Assembly: GCA_963977135.1 (NCBI GenBank)
Contig: CAXBNN010000003.1
Location: 186,001 to 250,000, forward strand
DNA from: UBA2040 sp963977135
GTDB taxonomy: Bacteria; Bacteroidota; Bacteroidia; Flavobacteriales_D; Crocinitomicaceae
Direction of reading: 5' to 3'
Length of the DNA: 64,000 nucleotides
Shown piece by piece: positions 60,122 through 64,000 of this stretch (the first letter of the stretch is position 1; the number at the start of each line of letters is the position of its first letter). A program made the translations under genes and the position numbers. The notes under the pieces are model-generated. The model did not search any database. It was not told where the DNA came from and saw only the letters and a program-made list of their open reading frames with translations.

Positions 60122-62257
60122 ATGTCAAAACACAAAAAAAAACAACCTAAAAAATTTAAACACAGCCTAGAAAATCTTGTAAGACGGTTTTATGAGAAAA
60201 ATAGCAATGGCGACTTCTCACATAAAGATGTTTGTATTGCGCTCGATATTCGTGAAAATGCTTTGCGAAAATTAGCGTATGATATCTTGCAAGAATTGAG
60301 CAAGGATGGTTATTTGAAAGCAACTGGTCACGGAACTTTTCAATTGAATAATTCTGGGAATTTTGTTGTTGGTTATTTAGATTTGACAACTCGCGGCGCA
60401 GGATTCGTTAGTATAGAAGAAAATGATGGCGACGTTTATATCGCTCCACAAAATGTAAATCAATCGCTGGCCGGTGATTTGGTGAAAGTTCAAGTTATTA
60501 AACAAGGTGCTGGACGTTGGGAAGGAAAAATAATTGAAGTTGTAGAACGTGAACGAACGCAATTTGTCGGAACTTTAGAAATGCATGAAAAATTTGCTTT
60601 TCTAATTCCTGATAACGCACGTGTTGGAACAGATATTTACATTCCTAAAGAAAAACTCAAAGGCGCAAAAGATAAAGATAGAGCATTAGTTAAAATCACT
60701 GTTTGGCCTAAATCTGCCGATAATCCTTACGGGGAAGTACTTGAAATTTTAAGTGGTTCCAATCCGAACGATAGTGAAATGATTAGCATACTCTGCAATC
60801 ATGGTATCGATTACGTTTTTCCAAATGAAGTTCTTTCTGAATCGGAAGTGGTAACAATGGACTTGGATGAAAAGGAAATTGCGAAGCGCCGAGATTTTAG
60901 AAAAATAACGACTTTCACCATCGACCCTGTTGATGCGAAAGATTTTGATGATGCGCTTTCAATACAAAAATTAGAAAACGGTCGCTGGGAAATTGGTGTT
61001 CATATTGCGGATGTTAGTCATTATGTTCGTCCAGGAATGGCAATGGATGTGGAAGCTTTAAAACGTTCCAACTCTGTTTATTTGGTTGATCGAGTAATTC
61101 CAATGTTACCGGAACAACTTTCAAATATGGCATGTAGTTTGCGACCAAACGAAGATAAATTCACTTTCTCCGCCGTTTTTGAAATGGACGAAGAAGGAAA
61201 AGTATATAAAGAATGGTTCGGTAAAACAGTTATTCATTCCGATAAGCGATTTGCGTACGAAGACGCGCAAGAAATCATCGAAGGAGCTGATGGTGATTTT
61301 AAAAGTGAAATTTTACTCTTCGATAAAATAGCTAAAATCTTGCGTGGAAAACGTTTAAAAGCAGGAGCAATGGCTATCGAATCACAAGAGGTTCGATTCA
61401 AATTGGATGACAAGGGTTATCCCGAAAGTTTGGTTATAAAAGTATCGAAAGATGCGAATAAATTAATAGAGGAATTCATGCTTTTGGCCAACAGAAAAGT
61501 GGCAGAATTCATGGGTAAACCTAAAAAAGGTGAAGACAAAATTCCTTTTGTTTACCGTGTCCACGACAATCCAGATCCAGCTAAAATTCAATTGTTCAAC
61601 TTGTTTATTAAGAAGTTTGGTTACGAAATTGACTACAATCACCCAGATGAAATTTCAAAAAAAATCAACGCTTTGTTGGATGATATTCGCTACAAAAACG
61701 AGTATAATTTGATCCAAAATATGGCGATTCGTTCCATGGCAAAAGCCACGTATGAAATGGATAATATTGGTCACTACGGATTAGCATTTGAATATTATAC
61801 CCACTTCACTTCTCCTATACGTCGTTATGCCGATTTAGTGGTTCATAGAATTCTGCAAGAAGAATTAACAACGAAAAAACACCGTTACGGAAAAGATTTA
61901 AATGACATCTGTAAACGTATTTCTAGAATGGAGCGTAAAGCAACTGAAGCTGAACGTGAGTCAACGAAATACTTCCAGGTTTTATTTGTTCAAGATAAAG
62001 TTGGTGAAGAATTTGAAGGAACCGTTTCTGGAATTGCTGAACATGGTTTGTATGTGAAAATGGACGAAAACCAATGTGAAGGTATGGTTGCGATGCAAGA
62101 TATTCCTGGCGATCGTTTCTCTTTTGATGCGGATAAATTCCAAATTGTTGGTGGAAAAACGAAGAAATCGTACAATATTGGTGATAAGGTTACTGTGCGA
62201 ATTTATGAAGTTCACCTTCGTAAACGCCAGATTGATTTAGAGTTGATTGTGGACTAA
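60122..62257 (+). CDS. rnr: ribonuclease R
   Basis: 3'-5' exoribonuclease that degrades structured RNA. 711 residues, typical of Bacteroidota RNase R. It has a basic N-terminal stretch (KHKKKQPKKFKH), a winged-helix part, cold-shock domains (about 80-240), the RNB catalytic domain (about 255-600; DPVDAKDFDDALS holds metal-binding Asps, and HFTSPIRRYADLVVHR is near 560), and a C-terminal S1 domain (FEGTVSGIAEHGLYVKMDEN). The two stop codons at its end overlap the stop of the convergent YwqK-type gene. Confidence 0.96.
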   Translation: MSKHKKKQPKKFKHSLENLVRRFYEKNSNGDFSHKDVCIALDIRENALRKLAYDILQELSKDGYLKATGHGTFQLNNSGNFVVGYLDLTTRGAGFVSIEENDGDVYIAPQNVNQSLAGDLVKVQVIKQGAGRWEGKIIEVVERERTQFVGTLEMHEKFAFLIPDNARVGTDIYIPKEKLKGAKDKDRALVKITVWPKSADNPYGEVLEILSGSNPNDSEMISILCNHGIDYVFPNEVLSESEVVTMDLDEKEIAKRRDFRKITTFTIDPVDAKDFDDALSIQKLENGRWEIGVHIADVSHYVRPGMAMDVEALKRSNSVYLVDRVIPMLPEQLSNMACSLRPNEDKFTFSAVFEMDEEGKVYKEWFGKTVIHSDKRFAYEDAQEIIEGADGDFKSEILLFDKIAKILRGKRLKAGAMAIESQEVRFKLDDKGYPESLVIKVSKDANKLIEEFMLLANRKVAEFMGKPKKGEDKIPFVYRVHDNPDPAKIQLFNLFIKKFGYEIDYNHPDEISKKINALLDDIRYKNEYNLIQNMAIRSMAKATYEMDNIGHYGLAFEYYTHFTSPIRRYADLVVHRILQEELTTKKHRYGKDLNDICKRISRMERKATEAERESTKYFQVLFVQDKVGEEFEGTVSGIAEHGLYVKMDENQCEGMVAMQDIPGDRFSFDADKFQIVGGKTKKSYNIGDKVTVRIYEVHLRKRQIDLELIVD

Positions 62258-63699
62258 CGAGTAATCTTCCTCTCAATAATTTCTTCACCATCAATCGTTT
62301 TAATACGACCATTTTTATAAATGTAAACATGGTTCACGCCACCGGTTTCTATGTACTCAATCATTTTGCCGTGTAGCTTTCCGTTTTTATATTTCATCAC
62401 ATAAGCTCTTCTGCCATTGCCAAACCAATATTTGTGTTTGCCCTCTGGAAAACCATCTTTAAATTTGCCAACAAAAGCTTTTTTCTTGCCGTTGAAATAA
62501 TACGTCCACTTTCCTTCGCGCAAACCGTTTTGCATTTCACCCTTTTCTTCGTGGTCGCCAATAAAATAGTAAGATTTTCCCTCTTGGGTATTGAAAGCGT
62601 AATTTCTATCTTGAGTTAAATTCCCATCTTCGTCAAAATCTTTTACTTCTCCTTCGTATTTACCTTTGTAGAAATTTTCTTGTCGACGAATTTGACCATT
62701 AGGATAATACCAAACCCATTCTCCGTTGGGTAAATCTTCTCTGTAACGTCCTTTTTGCTCCACATTTCCATCAGCGAAATAGTATATCCACAAACCGTCT
62801 TTTTTACCGTCTTTGTAACTTCCTTTGAAACTAATTTTACCGTCAGGCGAATAATTTTCCCATAAACTATCCTTTGTGCCGTCGCTATTAAACCAACCTT
62901 TGGCTAGCAATGTGTCATTTCGATGAGAAAAGGCCGCTAATTGCCTCCCAAGTGAATCATAATTCGTTTGAATACCATTTTTATAACCGTTTTTCAGCAT
63001 ATACTGAGTTTTCAGTTGACCATTGGGATAATATTCCTTCTCAAAATTAAATGGTATTCCGTTGTTTTCATTCGTTACCAAAACGCCATTCAAGTATACC
63101 TCCTGTTGAATCAAATTTCCTTTGTCATCGTATTTTTGCCAGAGACCATTTTTCTTTCCATCAACAGTTCGATTAATATCAATACCATCACCTTCTTTTC
63201 CATCTTTAAAATCTGTGAGTGAAATTAAATTACCGTTTTCTGGATCAAACTCTTTAAATTTTCCGTCAATAAGTCCGTCTTTGTAATTTCCTTCTTCTAT
63301 TAATTTTCCATTCAAATAGCGTTTAAATGTTCCTTGCAAAGTATCGTCAATATAGAATCCTAAAAATTGAATTAGTTCCAATGAATCGAAAACTTTGTAC
63401 TCACCATTTTTTAAATTTCGTTCGTAAGAAATGGAACGCAAAATTTTACCTTCGTTATCGTAAAAAGTCCAAACGGAATCGAGACCTTTTTCATTCCATT
63501 TTCCCGTGCTGCTGATTTGACCTTTTTCGAAAAAATTTGTCCAGGTTCCGTATGGTTTTCCGTTTTTAAAAGATCCTTCAGAAGACTTATTTCCAGATGG
63601 ATACGTGTACGTTTTGAAGACCTGAGTCGTGTCGTTTTGAGAAGATACAAAATGAATCGTCAGAAAACAAATGAGGTATGTAAAAATGATTTTGATAAT
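62254..63699 (-). CDS. YwqK/MORN-repeat secreted protein with no ordinary start codon
   Basis: The frame continues upstream of the first TTG (63441) for about 85 codons with obvious protein sequence: a signal peptide (IIKIIFTYLICFLTIHFVSSQ) and MORN/YwqK repeats such as GSFKNGKPYGTWTNFF. About fifteen tandem repeats of around 20 residues, with the pattern YxxGxxxxxGxYKDGKxDGxW, fill the rest. No ATG, GTG or TTG precedes the signal peptide in this frame, so I place the start at ATT 63699, which is uncertain. Such proteins are often annotated as YwqK-family antitoxin; here it is more likely an exported MORN-repeat protein. Confidence 0.75.
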   Translation of the reverse strand: MIKIIFTYLICFLTIHFVSSQNDTTQVFKTYTYPSGNKSSEGSFKNGKPYGTWTNFFEKGQISSTGKWNEKGLDSVWTFYDNEGKILRSISYERNLKNGEYKVFDSLELIQFLGFYIDDTLQGTFKRYLNGKLIEEGNYKDGLIDGKFKEFDPENGNLISLTDFKDGKEGDGIDINRTVDGKKNGLWQKYDDKGNLIQQEVYLNGVLVTNENNGIPFNFEKEYYPNGQLKTQYMLKNGYKNGIQTNYDSLGRQLAAFSHRNDTLLAKGWFNSDGTKDSLWENYSPDGKISFKGSYKDGKKDGLWIYYFADGNVEQKGRYREDLPNGEWVWYYPNGQIRRQENFYKGKYEGEVKDFDEDGNLTQDRNYAFNTQEGKSYYFIGDHEEKGEMQNGLREGKWTYYFNGKKKAFVGKFKDGFPEGKHKYWFGNGRRAYVMKYKNGKLHGKMIEYIETGGVNHVYIYKNGRIKTIDGEEIIERKITR

Positions 63700-63792
63700 A
63701 AAGAATATTAAATATTTTAAACTTAAAGAATTTATTATGGTTTATTAGGGCTGTTAATATGTTCGAAAACTTTCGAGAAAAAGATTTGAAAT

Positions 63793-63927
63793 ATGACTTA
63801 TCATTTTAATGAACCTCTTTATGAACACGACCAAGTTACAGAATCTTTTGATTTTAAGGAATCTTTCTACGTTATTAACATTGTTGTTGAGAAGTGCAAT
63901 GTTTGTAAAAAAGTGCGATTTAAATAA
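63793..63927 (+). CDS. small ORF, 44 residues with a CxxC motif
   Basis: ATG to TAA, 44 residues beginning MTYHFNEPLYEHDQVTESF and ending KCNVCKKVRFK, with one CxxC near the end. No family is recognised and no clear promoter precedes it. The composition is protein-like (acidic then basic). It could be a real small protein or chance. After it, an open frame begins at ATG 63942 and runs off the window end. Confidence 0.3.
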   Translation: MTYHFNEPLYEHDQVTESFDFKESFYVINIVVEKCNVCKKVRFK

Positions 63928-64000
63928 ACAATTGGTCTAAAATGATGGTGGGAAACTTTACAACAAATCACCAAAACTTTCCTTGCACAATTCAACTGAA

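Noticed and set aside
62254..63699. Toxin-antitoxin antitoxin role for the YwqK-type protein
   Set aside because: It has a signal peptide and long MORN repeats and no toxin partner; the name is a database convention.
63942..64000. Gene start at ATG 63942 running off the window
   Set aside because: Only 19 codons are visible, with no promoter or family motif; too little to call.

Overview
The window looks like a chromosomal segment of a low-GC member of the Bacteroidota, most likely Flavobacteriales. The evidence is a C-terminal type IX secretion sorting domain (10250-10459), many lipoproteins and signal peptides of the Bacteroidota style, start codons without purine-rich ribosome sites, and several matches to the Bacteroidota -7 promoter element TAnnTTTG. 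The genus cannot be fixed from the sequence. No rRNA, tRNA, CRISPR array, transposase or phage gene was recognised.

Layout. 1-4.8 kb: the end of an unknown gene, a polytopic membrane protein, nadD, gmk, a YicC-type gene and an EamA exporter. 4.9-9.2 kb: a kynurenine operon (kynU, a small membrane protein, kmo, a beta-barrel-like protein, an ArsC-like protein) with a palindrome over its promoter. 9.5-10.5 kb: a DUF4397 secreted protein. 10.5-28.8 kb: the most unusual region. It has eight genes without any real spacing between them (HMG-CoA reductase, UbiA-type prenyltransferase, a PEP-synthase/rifampicin-phosphotransferase-like enzyme, a BtaA-like DUF3419 protein, a phytol/dolichol-kinase-like protein, a GNAT-like protein, an OleC-like AMP ligase, a P450). 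Beside them lie two more P450s, an SDR, a desaturase, a secreted protein and an RND/MMPL exporter. I read this as an undescribed lipid or terpenoid biosynthesis and export locus; its product is unknown.

28.9-35 kb: esterase and hydrolase genes, a DUF1572 operon, and two copies of a two-gene module (small secreted protein plus membrane-anchored protein). Both copies have the same TACATTTG promoter four bases before the start codon. The second copy runs into a PiT-like permease gene. 35-44.7 kb: hemL, a glutaminyl cyclase-like gene, ytxJ, pheS, tandem lipoproteins, a CrtA-like monooxygenase with an exonuclease, and an operon of free-methionine-sulfoxide reductase, Big_5 lipoprotein and flippase-like protein.

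44.7-49 kb: small stress and repair genes separated by inverted-repeat intergenic elements, a carboxylase beta subunit, and a MazEF-like toxin-antitoxin pair with nested palindromes in its promoter. 49-64 kb: holB, a coiled-coil secreted protein, a second EamA exporter, a GH3 ligase, UspA, a 1300-residue beta-propeller/adenylate cyclase/HD sensor, ferritin, RNase R, and a YwqK/MORN-repeat protein whose obvious signal peptide has no ordinary start codon.
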